NCBI GenBank assembly: GCA_904419105.1
Contig: CAJFQR010000006.1
Coordinates: 1 to 29,851, forward strand
DNA from: Candidatus Avimicrobium faecavium
GTDB lineage: Bacteria; Bacillota; Clostridia; Oscillospirales; Ruminococcaceae
Length of the DNA: 29,851 nt
Reading direction: 5' to 3'
Part shown: piece by piece, positions 6,297 to 13,546 of the stretch
Numbering within the stretch: position 1 is the first letter of the stretch
How the letters are laid out: every line of letters starts with the position of its first letter
Program-made: the position numbers and the translations under genes
The notes under the pieces: model-generated
Databases searched by the model: none
Told to the model about the DNA's origin: nothing
Seen by the model: only the letters and a program-made list of their open reading frames with translations

Positions 6297-7130
6297 ATGG
6301 CTATCAAAAAGTTCAAGCCCACCAGCCCCAGCCGTCGCCAGATGACTGTGACTGACTACTCCGGGCTTTCCAAGGTGGCTCCTGAGAAGAGCCTGCTGGC
6401 CCCGCTGAAGAACCACTCGGGCCGCAACAACACCGGTAAGATCACCGTCCGCCACCGCGGCGGCGCCAACCGGCAGAAGTACCGCATCATCGACTTCAAG
6501 AGAGACAAGGCCGGCGTTCCCGCCACCGTTCTCACCCTGGAGTACGACCCCAACCGTTCCGCTCACATCGCCCTGATCCAGCATGAGGACGGCGAGAAGA
6601 GATACATCATCGCCCCTGTAGGCCTGTCGGTCGGCGACACCGTCGTCTCCGGCCCGGATGCGGATATCAAGCCCGGCAATGCTCTGCCGATGCAGAACAT
6701 CCCCGTCGGTACCTTTATCCACAACATTGAGATGCATCCCGGCAAGGGCGCCCAGCTGGCCCGGTCCGCCGGCGTCATGGCCCAGCTGATGGCCAAGGAA
6801 GGCGAGTATGCCCTGATCCGTCTCCCCTCCGGTGAGCTGAGAAATGTACCCGTAGAGTGCATGGCCACCATCGGTCAGGTAGGCAACACCGACCACGAGA
6901 ATGTCAACTACGGCAAGGCTGGCCGCAGAAGACACATGGGTTGGCGTCCCACCGTCCGCGGTTCCGTCATGAACCCGAACGACCACCCGCACGGTGGTGG
7001 TGAGGGCAAGAGCCCCGTCGGCCGTCCCGGCCCTGTCACCCCCTGGGGCAAGCCTGCACTGGGTTACAAGACCAGAGCGCATAAGAACCGCTCCAACAAG
7101 TTCATCGTGAAGCGCCGCAACGATAAGTAA
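6297..7130 (+). CDS. rplB: 50S ribosomal protein L2
   Basis: The product from the ATG at 6297 has 277 residues, the usual length. It opens MAIKKFKPTSPSRRQMT, contains GRNNTGKITVRHRGGA, and ends with the peptidyl-transferase loop NPNDHPHGGGEGKSPVGRP, whose His is conserved. L2 is needed for subunit association and peptide bond formation. An in-frame ATG at 6246 would add 17 residues unlike any L2 N-terminus, so 6297 is chosen; TGAGGAG at 6278-6284 is 12 nt upstream, a slightly long spacing. Confidence 0.97.
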   Translation: MAIKKFKPTSPSRRQMTVTDYSGLSKVAPEKSLLAPLKNHSGRNNTGKITVRHRGGANRQKYRIIDFKRDKAGVPATVLTLEYDPNRSAHIALIQHEDGEKRYIIAPVGLSVGDTVVSGPDADIKPGNALPMQNIPVGTFIHNIEMHPGKGAQLARSAGVMAQLMAKEGEYALIRLPSGELRNVPVECMATIGQVGNTDHENVNYGKAGRRRHMGWRPTVRGSVMNPNDHPHGGGEGKSPVGRPGPVTPWGKPALGYKTRAHKNRSNKFIVKRRNDK

Positions 7131-7156
7131 CGCGTGCTGAAAGGAGGAGTACCAGA

Positions 7157-7438
7157 ATGAGCAGAAGCATCAAGAAGGGCCCGTTCGTGCAGCCTGTCCT
7201 GCTGAAGCGGGTCAGAGAGATGAACGAGGCTGGTGAGAAGCGGGTCCTCAAGACCTGGAGCCGCGCTTCCACCATTTTCCCGGAATTTGTAGGGCACACC
7301 TTCGCCGTACACGACGGCCGCAAGCACGTTCCGGTTTATGTCACCGAGGATATGGTCGGCCATAAGCTGGGTGAGTTCGCGCCCACAAGAACATTCAAGG
7401 GCCACGCCGGCTCTAAGACAAGTAACACCGGTAAGTAA
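7157..7438 (+). CDS. rpsS: 30S ribosomal protein S19
   Basis: The 93-residue product opens MSRSIKKGPFV and contains KTWSRASTIFPEFVGHTFAVHDGRKH-type text ending GHKLGEFAPTRTFKGH, the S19 signature. S19 binds the small-subunit head beside S13, close to the A site. AAGGAGG lies before the ATG. It has the usual place between L2 and L22, with gaps of 26 and 21 nt. Confidence 0.97.
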   Translation: MSRSIKKGPFVQPVLLKRVREMNEAGEKRVLKTWSRASTIFPEFVGHTFAVHDGRKHVPVYVTEDMVGHKLGEFAPTRTFKGHAGSKTSNTGK

Positions 7439-7459
7439 TAGCCGAGAGGAGGAGAACAA

Positions 7460-7795
7460 ATGGAAGCAAGGGCTTACCTGAAATACGCCCGCATTGCACC
7501 CCGCAAGGTGCAGATCGTGCTGGACCTGATCCGCAACAAGCCCGTTGATCAGGCCCTGGCCATCCTCAAGCACACTCCCAAGGCTGCCTGCGAGCCGCTG
7601 GAGAAGCTGCTGAAGTCGGCTATTGCAAACGCCGAGAACAACCACCACATGGATAAGAACAACCTGTATGTGTCGGAGTGCTTCGTCGCGCCGGGTCCCG
7701 TCCTCAAGAGAATGAGACCCCGCGCCCAGGGCCGCGCCTTCCGCGTGCTCAAGAGAACATCCCACATCACCATCGCTCTCAAAGAGAGAGACTAA
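7460..7795 (+). CDS. rplV: 50S ribosomal protein L22
   Basis: The 111-residue product opens MEARAYLKYARIAPRKVQIV, and the C-terminal hairpin that reaches into the exit tunnel is clear (RMRPRAQGRAFRVLKRTSH). This tip is where macrolide-resistance changes occur in other bacteria; nothing unusual is visible here. GAGGAGG precedes the ATG; the gap to rpsC is 19 nt. Confidence 0.97.
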   Translation: MEARAYLKYARIAPRKVQIVLDLIRNKPVDQALAILKHTPKAACEPLEKLLKSAIANAENNHHMDKNNLYVSECFVAPGPVLKRMRPRAQGRAFRVLKRTSHITIALKERD

Positions 7796-7814
7796 TCGGT
7801 AGAGGAGGTAAACT

Positions 7815-8495
7815 ATGGGTCAGAAAGTAAATCCGCACGGTCTCCGTGTTGGTGTAATCAAGGACTGGGACTCCCGCTGGTTTGTCAGAGACGATGTGTT
7901 CGGCGATACCCTCGTCGAGGACTACAACCTCCGGAAGTTCCTGAAGAAGAAGCTCTATGACGCCGGCATCGCCCGCATCGAGATCGAGCGCGATGCCACC
8001 AAGGTGCGCATCCACCTGCACTGCGCCCGGCCGGGCATCGTCATCGGCAAGGGCGGCGCCGCCATCGAGGAGCTGCGCAAGCAGTGCGAAAAGATGGTCA
8101 ACAAGAAGCGCAGCGAGCCGCTGACCGTGCTGGTCAACGTCGTCGAGGTCAAGCAGCCCGACAAGAACGCCCAGCTGGTGGCTGAGAGCATCGCCGCCCA
8201 GCTGGAGAACCGCGCTTCCTTCCGCCGGACCATGAAGCAGGCCATCAGCCGCGCCATGCGTCTGGGCGCAAGAGGCATCAAGGTTCAGCTCTCCGGCCGT
8301 GTAGGCGGTGCGGAGATCGCCCGTGTGGAGCAGTACCACGAGGGCACCATTCCGCTGCAGACCCTGCGCGCCGATATCGACTACGGCTTCACCGAGGCGC
8401 ACACCACCTACGGTAAGCTCGGCGTCAAGGTCTGGATCTACACTGGCGAGGTCCTCGCTGAGAAGAAGGCCCGCAAGGAAGGAGGCAACAAGTAA
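7815..8495 (+). CDS. rpsC: 30S ribosomal protein S3
   Basis: The 226-residue product opens MGQKVNPHGLRVGVIKDWDS. A type II KH domain holds its GKGG loop at residues 78-81, followed by the C-terminal domain (RRTMKQAISRAM, then LSGRVGGAEIAR). S3 lies at the mRNA entry channel. A Lys-rich tail ends the protein. AGAGGAGG precedes the ATG. The TAA stop overlaps the rplP ATG by one base, implying coupling. Confidence 0.97.
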   Translation: MGQKVNPHGLRVGVIKDWDSRWFVRDDVFGDTLVEDYNLRKFLKKKLYDAGIARIEIERDATKVRIHLHCARPGIVIGKGGAAIEELRKQCEKMVNKKRSEPLTVLVNVVEVKQPDKNAQLVAESIAAQLENRASFRRTMKQAISRAMRLGARGIKVQLSGRVGGAEIARVEQYHEGTIPLQTLRADIDYGFTEAHTTYGKLGVKVWIYTGEVLAEKKARKEGGNK

Positions 8496-8917
8496 TGCTT
8501 CTGCCTAAGAGAGTAAAATACCGCCGTGTCCACAGAGGTAGAATGAAGGGCGTGGCGACAAGAGGCAACAAGGTCTCCAATGGCGAGTACGGCCTGCAGA
8601 CCCTGGAGCCGGCCTGGATCACCTCCAACCAGATCGAGGCGGCCCGTGTAGCGATGACCCGTTACATCCGCCGCGGCGGTCAGGTCTGGATCAAGATCTT
8701 CCCCGATAAGCCCATTACCAAGAAGCCTGCCGGCACCCGAATGGGTTCCGGTAAGGGCGCGCCCGAGCAGTGGGTGGCCGTGGTCAAGCCCGGCCGCGTC
8801 ATGTTCGAGATCGCCGGCGTCCCCGAGGAGACCGCCCGCGAGGCCATGCGCCTGGCTGCCTATAAGCTGCCCGTCAAGTGCAAGTTCGTCAAGAGGGAAG
8901 AGGAGGTTGCGGAGTAA
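8495..8917 (+). CDS. rplP: 50S ribosomal protein L16
   Basis: The 140-residue product has the conserved opening MLLPKRVKYRRVHRGRMKG and the GTRMGSGKGAPEQWVAVV block near residues 80-97. L16 binds late in assembly and helps place A-site tRNA. It is flanked by TAATG overlaps on both sides (with rpsC at 8495 and rpmC at 8917), a tightly coupled S3-L16-L29 trio. AAGGAGG lies inside the end of rpsC. Confidence 0.97.
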   Translation: MLLPKRVKYRRVHRGRMKGVATRGNKVSNGEYGLQTLEPAWITSNQIEAARVAMTRYIRRGGQVWIKIFPDKPITKKPAGTRMGSGKGAPEQWVAVVKPGRVMFEIAGVPEETAREAMRLAAYKLPVKCKFVKREEEVAE

Positions 8918-9117
8918 TGAAGGCATCTGAGATTAGAAACCTCTCCGTCCAGGAGCTCAACGAAAAGCTCTCCGACCTGAAGAGCGAGCTTTTCAACCTG
9001 CGCTTCCAGCACGCGGTCAACCAGCTCGAGAACCCCCAGCGTCTGGGTGCCGTCAAGAAGGACATCGCCCGTGTCAAGACCGTCATCCGGGAGAAAGAGC
9101 TCGCGGAGCGCAACTAA
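8917..9117 (+). CDS. rpmC: 50S ribosomal protein L29
   Basis: The product has 66 residues (MKASEIRNLSVQELNEKLSD...), a helical hairpin typical of L29, with the block NLRFQHAVNQLENPQR. L29 lies next to L23 at the tunnel exit. The ATG at 8917 is chosen over an upstream in-frame ATG at 8878, because the homologous sequence begins here and AGGAGG is 11-12 nt before it inside rplP. It shares one base with the rplP stop. Confidence 0.96.
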   Translation: MKASEIRNLSVQELNEKLSDLKSELFNLRFQHAVNQLENPQRLGAVKKDIARVKTVIREKELAERN

Positions 9118-9138
9118 CTTAGAAAGGAGGACACCAGC

Positions 9139-9396
9139 ATGGCTGAGAGAAATCTGAGAAAGACCATTTCCGGCAAAGTAGTCAGCAACAAGATGGACAA
9201 GACCGTCGTCGTTGCCGTGCAGTACAATGTTCAGCACCCGCTGATCAAGAAGATCGTCAAGCGCACCGTCCGGCTGAAGGCTCACGATGAGCAGAACAGC
9301 TGCAATGTGGGCGACACCGTACGCTTGATGGAGACCCGTCCCCTTTCCAAGGACAAGAGATGGAGAGTGGCCGAGATCATCGAGAAGGCCAAGTAA
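9139..9396 (+). CDS. rpsQ: 30S ribosomal protein S17
   Basis: The 85-residue product shows the S17 pattern: RKTISGKVVSNKMDKTVVV, KRTVRLKAHDEQN, and VGDTVRLMETRPLSKDKRW. S17 is an early 16S-binding protein with an OB fold. AAAGGAGG precedes the ATG. It is followed by an unusually long 162-nt gap that can fold into a branched RNA, before rplN. Confidence 0.97.
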   Translation: MAERNLRKTISGKVVSNKMDKTVVVAVQYNVQHPLIKKIVKRTVRLKAHDEQNSCNVGDTVRLMETRPLSKDKRWRVAEIIEKAK

Positions 9397-9558
9397 GTTT
9401 TTCTACGAAAACTTCGTTTTATTGATCGAATAGAAATCCCATCAGTTTGAGCGCCCGCATAAAGATCGGTTGCGGGCAGCGACCGCGACGGAGTTCCCCG
9501 GGAAGGGGAGCGCACGCGGTACCGGCAAACTGAGTAGCACCGAAAGGAGGAATGCACT
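9397..9558 (+). promoter_or_regulatory. Structured RNA element in the rpsQ-rplN gap (three-way junction)
   Basis: Most gaps in this operon are under 40 nt; this one is 162 nt and codes for nothing visible. A closing stem of 8 perfect bp joins 9442-9449 (TCAGTTTG) to 9526-9533 (CAAACTGA). Inside are a 7-bp hairpin 9453-9459/9471-9477 (GCCCGCA/TGCGGGC) and a second arm, 9482-9487/9515-9520 (ACCGCG/CGCGGT), capped by TCCCC/GGGGA at 9495-9509. CGGT in the first loop (9467-9470) can pair with ACCG at 9521-9524, a possible pseudoknot. The rplN ribosome binding site (9543-9550) lies 10 nt after the closing stem. The 5' part (9397-9440) is AT-rich with a weak ACGAA/TTCGT hairpin. No -10/-35 pair is convincing. 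Confidence 0.6.
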
Positions 9559-9927
9559 GTGATCCAGATGCAGACCTATCTCAATGTAGCGGATAACACC
9601 GGAGCCCGTGAGCTCATGTGCATCCGCGTTCTGGGCGGCACCCGCAGACGCTACGCCAACATCGGCGATGTGGTCGTCTGCTCGGTCAAGAAGGCTGCCC
9701 CGGGCGGTATGGTAAAGAAGGGCGATGTGGTCAAGGCGGTTATCGTTCGGTCCGCCAAGGGCCTGCGCCGGGACGATGGCACCTACATCCGTTTCGACGA
9801 GAACGCCGCCGTTATCATCCGTGACGATAAACAACCCAGGGGCACACGAATCTTCGGGCCAGTGGCCAGAGAGCTTCGTGAAAAGGACTATCTCAAGATT
9901 TTGAGCCTGGCTCCCGAAGTTCTGTAA
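9559..9927 (+). CDS. rplN: 50S ribosomal protein L14
   Basis: The 122-residue product opens MIQMQTYLNVADNTGA and contains the signature GDVVVCSVKKAAPGG, with RGTRIFGPVARELR near the end. L14 contacts the small subunit at an intersubunit bridge. The start is GTG at 9559, set by AAAGGAGG at 9543-9550 (8 nt) and by the family N-terminus; the ATG at codon 4 is not preferred. Its translation may be affected by the branched RNA just upstream. Confidence 0.97.
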   Translation: MIQMQTYLNVADNTGARELMCIRVLGGTRRRYANIGDVVVCSVKKAAPGGMVKKGDVVKAVIVRSAKGLRRDDGTYIRFDENAAVIIRDDKQPRGTRIFGPVARELREKDYLKILSLAPEVL

Positions 9928-9943
9928 TGGAGGAGTTTGACAG

Positions 9944-10261
9944 ATGAACACTATTCATGTTAAAACTGGCGACGCCGTTGTAGTTCTGTCAGGCAAGGAT
10001 AAGGGCAAGCAGGGCAAGGTCCTCGAGGTCAGCCCGAAGGAGAAGAAGGTCATCGTTGAGGGCATCAACATCGTTTCCAAGCATGTCAAGCCCCGCAGAA
10101 TGGGCGAGACCGGCGGTATCCTGAAGGTGGAAGGCCCGATGCACGCCTGCAAGGTGCAGCTGGTCTGCCCCAAGTGCGGCAAGCCCACCCGTGTGGCCCA
10201 TAAGATCAACGCCGATGGCACCAAGCAGCGCGTCTGCAAGAAGTGCGGCGAGACTTTCTAA
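9944..10261 (+). CDS. rplX: 50S ribosomal protein L24
   Basis: The 105-residue product has the KOW motif near the start (GDAVVVLSGKDKGKQGKVLEV), then the KHVKPRRMGETGGI block. The C-terminal half carries two CxxC pairs (VCPKCGKP and VCKKCGET), a zinc-ribbon-like tail found in many Bacillota L24 proteins. L24 starts large-subunit assembly. TGGAGG precedes the ATG, 16 nt after rplN. Confidence 0.96.
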   Translation: MNTIHVKTGDAVVVLSGKDKGKQGKVLEVSPKEKKVIVEGINIVSKHVKPRRMGETGGILKVEGPMHACKVQLVCPKCGKPTRVAHKINADGTKQRVCKKCGETF

Positions 10262-10279
10262 GTGAGGAGGATTGAGAAC

Positions 10280-10819
10280 ATGGCAAGAATGAAGGACTAC
10301 TATGTCAACGAAGTAGCGCCTGCTCTGAATAAGAAGTTCGGCTACAAGAGCGTCATGCAGATCCCCAAGCTGGATAAGATCGTCGTCAATGTTGGCTGCG
10401 GCGAGGCCCGCGACAACCAGAAGATGATCGATGCGATCATGCACGATATCGCCGCCATTACCGGCCAGTGGCCCTGCGTATGCCGCGCCAAGAAGTCGGT
10501 CGCGAACTTCAAGGTCCGCGAGGGCATGGTGGTAGGCGTCAAGGTGACCCTCAGAGGCGATATGATGTACGAGTTCCTCGACAGACTGTTCAGCGTGGCT
10601 CTGCCCCGCGTCAGAGACTTCAGAGGTATCAGCGCAAATGGCTTCGACGGCCGCGGCAACTTCGCCTTCGGCCTCAAGGAGCAGCTTATCTTCCCTGAGA
10701 TCGACTACGACAAGATCGACAAGGTACGCGGTATGGACATCGCTTTCGTGACCACCGCCAAGACTGACGAAGAGGCCAAGATGCTCCTTGAGCTGATGGG
10801 CGCTCCGTTCGAGAAGTAA
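10280..10819 (+). CDS. rplE: 50S ribosomal protein L5
   Basis: From the ATG at 10280 the product has 179 residues, the standard length. It opens MARMKDYYVNEVAPALNKKFGY, with VVNVGCGEARDN and GNFAFGLKEQLIFPEIDYDK as in L5. L5 binds 5S rRNA and contacts S13 across the interface. An in-frame GTG at 10262 would add six residues, but it lies before the GAGGAGG (10265-10270) that serves the ATG, so it is rejected. Confidence 0.97.
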   Translation: MARMKDYYVNEVAPALNKKFGYKSVMQIPKLDKIVVNVGCGEARDNQKMIDAIMHDIAAITGQWPCVCRAKKSVANFKVREGMVVGVKVTLRGDMMYEFLDRLFSVALPRVRDFRGISANGFDGRGNFAFGLKEQLIFPEIDYDKIDKVRGMDIAFVTTAKTDEEAKMLLELMGAPFEK

Positions 10820-10831
10820 GGGGGAATTTAA

Positions 10832-11017
10832 GTGGCTAAGAAGTCCATGATCAACAAGCAGCAGAGAACACCTAAATTTTCCACAAGAGCCTACAACAGA
10901 TGCAAGATCTGCGGCAGACCCCATGCCTATCTGAGAAAGTACGGCATCTGCCGTATCTGCTTCCGTGAGCTGGCCTACAAGGGCCAGATCCCCGGCGTCA
11001 AGAAGGCAAGCTGGTAA
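10832..11017 (+). CDS. rpsZ: 30S ribosomal protein S14, zinc-binding type
   Basis: The 61-residue product is the short, zinc-binding (C+) form: Cys24, Cys27, Cys40 and Cys43 form CxxC...CxxC around RPHAYLRKYGI. It ends GVKKASW, the family tail. The short form is replaced by a longer zinc-free paralogue under zinc starvation in some Bacillota; no such copy is in view. The start is GTG at 10832 with AAGGGGG about 8 nt upstream. Confidence 0.97.
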   Translation: MAKKSMINKQQRTPKFSTRAYNRCKICGRPHAYLRKYGICRICFRELAYKGQIPGVKKASW

Positions 11018-11040
11018 GTTAGTGTAAGGAGGTAAACGGT

Positions 11041-11439
11041 ATGCATATCACCGACAGCATCGCTGACATGCTCACGCGCATCCGCAACGCCGGCGCCGCG
11101 AAGCATGAGACAGTGGATGTTCCCGCTTCCAAGATGAAGAAGGCCATCGCGCAGATTCTTCTGGATGAGGGTTACATCAAGAGCTTCCAGCTGGTAGAAG
11201 ACGGGAAGCAGGGCATCATTCGCATCACCCTCAAGTACGGCGAGAACAAGACTTCGGTCATCTCCGGTCTCAGACGGGTATCCAAGCCCGGCCTGCGGAT
11301 CTATACCAACTGTGAGGATATGCCCAAGGTCATGCGCGGCCTGGGTATCGCCATCATTTCGACATCGAAGGGCGTCATGACCGACAAGCAGGCCCGCAAG
11401 GAAAATGTGGGCGGCGAAGTCCTGGCGTTCGTCTGGTAA
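11041..11439 (+). CDS. rpsH: 30S ribosomal protein S8
   Basis: The 132-residue product opens MHITDSIADMLTRIRNA, contains KPGLRIYTNCEDMPKVMRGLGIAIISTSKG-type text, and ends GGEVLAFVW, all S8 hallmarks. S8 binds 16S helix 21 and in E. coli represses the spc genes by binding mRNA near rplE; no such site is visible in the 18-nt gap before rplE here. AAGGAGG precedes the ATG. Confidence 0.97.
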   Translation: MHITDSIADMLTRIRNAGAAKHETVDVPASKMKKAIAQILLDEGYIKSFQLVEDGKQGIIRITLKYGENKTSVISGLRRVSKPGLRIYTNCEDMPKVMRGLGIAIISTSKGVMTDKQARKENVGGEVLAFVW

Positions 11440-11451
11440 GGAGGTGCAAGT

Positions 11452-11997
11452 ATGTCTCGAATTGGTAGAAAGCCGATCGCGATCCCGGCTGGCGTCGATG
11501 TAGCCATCGAGGGCAATGTCGTCACCGTCAAGGGCCCCAAGGGCACCCTGACCCAGACCGTGAATCCCGATCTGACTGTTACAGTAGAAAACGGTGAGGT
11601 CCTGGTTACCCGGCCCACCGACGATAAGGAGCACAGAAGCCTGCACGGCCTGACCCGGACCCTCATCGCCAACATGGTCCACGGTGTATCCGAGGGCTAC
11701 TCCAAGGAGCTGGAGATCCAGGGCGTCGGCTACCGCGCCGCCAAGCAGGGCAAGGACCTTGTGATGACCCTGGGCTACTCCCATCAGGTTATCATGAGCG
11801 AGGGCAACGGCATCACCATCGAAGTCCCCTCTCCGAGCCGCATCATCATCCACGGCTATGACAAGCAGGCCGTGGGCCAGTTCGCCGCCGAAGTACGCGC
11901 CAAGCGTCCGCCGGAGCCGTATAAGGGCAAGGGCATCCGCTATCTGGGCGAGTATGTCATCCGCAAGGAAGGCAAGGCCGGCAAGGGCAAGAAGTAA
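11452..11997 (+). CDS. rplF: 50S ribosomal protein L6
   Basis: The 181-residue product opens MSRIGRKPIAIPAGVDV and has the two L6 repeats, ending with RAKRPPEPYKGKGIRYLGEYV, the signature in repeat two. L6 lies near the factor-binding centre. AAGGAGG overlaps the end of the 12-nt gap after rpsH, so the pair is tightly linked. Confidence 0.97.
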   Translation: MSRIGRKPIAIPAGVDVAIEGNVVTVKGPKGTLTQTVNPDLTVTVENGEVLVTRPTDDKEHRSLHGLTRTLIANMVHGVSEGYSKELEIQGVGYRAAKQGKDLVMTLGYSHQVIMSEGNGITIEVPSPSRIIIHGYDKQAVGQFAAEVRAKRPPEPYKGKGIRYLGEYVIRKEGKAGKGKK

Positions 11998-12017
11998 GAG
12001 AAAAGGAGTGAATCGAT

Positions 12018-12377
12018 ATGGTGAAAAAGCCTGACAGCAACAAGGCCCGGATCAAGCGGCACATGCGTGTCCGCAACAAGATCAGCGGTACCCCTGAGCG
12101 TCCGCGCCTTTGTGTATTCCGCTCCGCCAAGCATATCTACGCACAGGTCATCGACGATGTCAACGGCGTCACCCTGGCCAGCGCCTCGAGCATGATGAAG
12201 GGCTTCGAGGGCACTGGTTCCAACAAGGAGGCCGCCCGCAAGGTCGGCGAAGCCGTGGCCAAGGCTGCCCTCGAGAAGGGCATCACCGAGGTAGTGTTCG
12301 ACCGCAGCGGTTACATCTACCACGGCCGTGTGCAGGAACTTGCTGAGGGCGCCCGTGAAGGCGGCCTGAAATTCTAA
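12018..12377 (+). CDS. rplR: 50S ribosomal protein L18
   Basis: The 119-residue product has the basic N-terminal arm (RIKRHMRVRNKISGTPERPRL), then CVFRSAKHIYAQVIDD and the C-terminal FDRSGYIYHGRVQELAEGAREGGL. L18 joins 5S rRNA to the large subunit with L5. AAAAGGAGTG lies before the ATG at 12018. Confidence 0.97.
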   Translation: MVKKPDSNKARIKRHMRVRNKISGTPERPRLCVFRSAKHIYAQVIDDVNGVTLASASSMMKGFEGTGSNKEAARKVGEAVAKAALEKGITEVVFDRSGYIYHGRVQELAEGAREGGLKF

Positions 12378-12395
12378 AAGGTAGGAGGGATACTT

Positions 12396-12896
12396 TTGGC
12401 TCGTATTGACGCTTCCAATATGGAACTGCAAGAGAGAGTAGTCGCCATCAACCGTGTCTCCAAGACGGTTAAGGGCGGCCGTGTAATGAAATTTGCCGCG
12501 CTGGTCGTAGTCGGCGACGGCAAGGGCACCGTGGGCTACGGCCAGGGCAAGGCCTCCGAGGTGCCGGATGCCATCCGCAAGGGCATCGAGGACGCCAAGA
12601 AGAACCTGGTGAAGGTCTCCCTGAAGGGCAGCACCATTCCCCACGAGATCATCGGCGTTTACGGCGCCGGCCGCGTGCTGATGCGCCCCGCTCCGGAAGG
12701 TACCGGCCTGATCGCCGGCGGCCCGGTGCGTGCGGTACTGGAAGTCACCGGTGTACGCAACATCAGAACCAAGTCCCTGCGCTCCCGGAACCCGAAGAAC
12801 ATGGTATCCGCTACCATGCAGGGTCTGATGTCGCTCAAGAATGCGGACGAAATCGCCGCCAAGCGCGGGAAGTCCGTTTCGGATATCATTGGCTAA
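12396..12896 (+). CDS. rpsE: 30S ribosomal protein S5 (TTG start)
   Basis: The 166-residue product opens MARIDASNMELQERVVAINRV and contains the dsRNA-binding-like block GRVMKFAALVVVGDGKGTVGYG, then GAGRVLMRPAPEGTGLIAGG. S5 controls decoding fidelity. The start is a rare TTG at 12396, chosen because GGAGGG (12384-12389) is 6 nt upstream and the N-terminus matches S5 from this codon; there is no ATG before codon 9. The weak codon may lower its translation. Confidence 0.95.
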   Translation: MARIDASNMELQERVVAINRVSKTVKGGRVMKFAALVVVGDGKGTVGYGQGKASEVPDAIRKGIEDAKKNLVKVSLKGSTIPHEIIGVYGAGRVLMRPAPEGTGLIAGGPVRAVLEVTGVRNIRTKSLRSRNPKNMVSATMQGLMSLKNADEIAAKRGKSVSDIIG

Positions 12897-12909
12897 GGAG
12901 GAGAGCGAA

Positions 12910-13086
12910 ATGGCACTGAAGATCAAACTCGTAAAGAGTCTGAACGGGCGCGGCGATAAGCAGATCGCCACCGCTCACTCCCTCGGGCTCCGGAAGATTG
13001 GCAACGAGACCACCCAGCCCGACAACGCCGCTACAAAGGGCAAGATCGCCAAGATCAGCCACCTGGTAGAGGTTACTGAGGCATAA
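12910..13086 (+). CDS. rpmD: 50S ribosomal protein L30
   Basis: The 58-residue product (MALKIKLVKSLNGRGDKQI...) has the two-strand, two-helix pattern of L30 with the block LGLRKIGNETTQPDNA. The ATG at 12910 follows AAGGAGGAG (12896-12904); an upstream in-frame ATG at 12841 lies inside rpsE and is rejected. L30 is absent from some bacteria but usual in the Bacillota spc region, between S5 and L15 as here. Confidence 0.96.
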   Translation: MALKIKLVKSLNGRGDKQIATAHSLGLRKIGNETTQPDNAATKGKIAKISHLVEVTEA

Positions 13087-13105
13087 GTAAGGAGGTGCAG
13101 GTACA

Positions 13106-13546
13106 ATGAAACTTCACGAACTTTCTCCCGCACCGGGCTCCACGAAGAAGGCCTTCCGCAAGGGCCGCGGTGCCGGCTCGGGCAACGGCAAGACTGCCGG
13201 CAAGGGCCACAAGGGCCAGAACGCCCGCTCCGGCGGCGGTGTAAGACCGGGCTTTGAGGGCGGCCAGATGCCGCTCACCCGGCGTCTGCCCAAGCGCGGC
13301 TTTACCAATATCTTCGCGACCAAGTACGCCACCATCAATGTTGGCGATCTGAACCGGTTCGAGGACGGCGCCGTCGTGGACGAGGCCGCCATCGTGGCTG
13401 CCGGCCTGGTCAAGAAGACCATGGACGGCATCAAGGTCCTCGGCAACGGCGAGCTCGAGAAGAAGCTCACGGTGAACGCGAAGGCATTCTCTGCTTCGGC
13501 GAAGCAGAAGATCGAGGCTGCTGGAGGAAAGGCCGAGGTGATGTAA
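13106..13546 (+). CDS. rplO: 50S ribosomal protein L15
   Basis: The 146-residue product opens MKLHELSPAPGSTKKAFRKGRG and has the Gly/Lys/Arg-rich extended arm GSGNGKTAGKGHKGQNARSG followed by GFEGGQMPLTRRLPKRGF. L15 is a late-assembly large-subunit protein. Its TAA stop is followed at once by the GTG of secY with no gap, so translation is likely coupled. Confidence 0.97.
   Translation: MKLHELSPAPGSTKKAFRKGRGAGSGNGKTAGKGHKGQNARSGGGVRPGFEGGQMPLTRRLPKRGFTNIFATKYATINVGDLNRFEDGAVVDEAAIVAAGLVKKTMDGIKVLGNGELEKKLTVNAKAFSASAKQKIEAAGGKAEVM

Noticed and set aside
10262..10279. A possible S8-binding mRNA site before rplE, as in the E. coli spc operon
   Set aside because: The 18-nt gap contains only the ribosome binding site and cannot form the helix-21-like structure.
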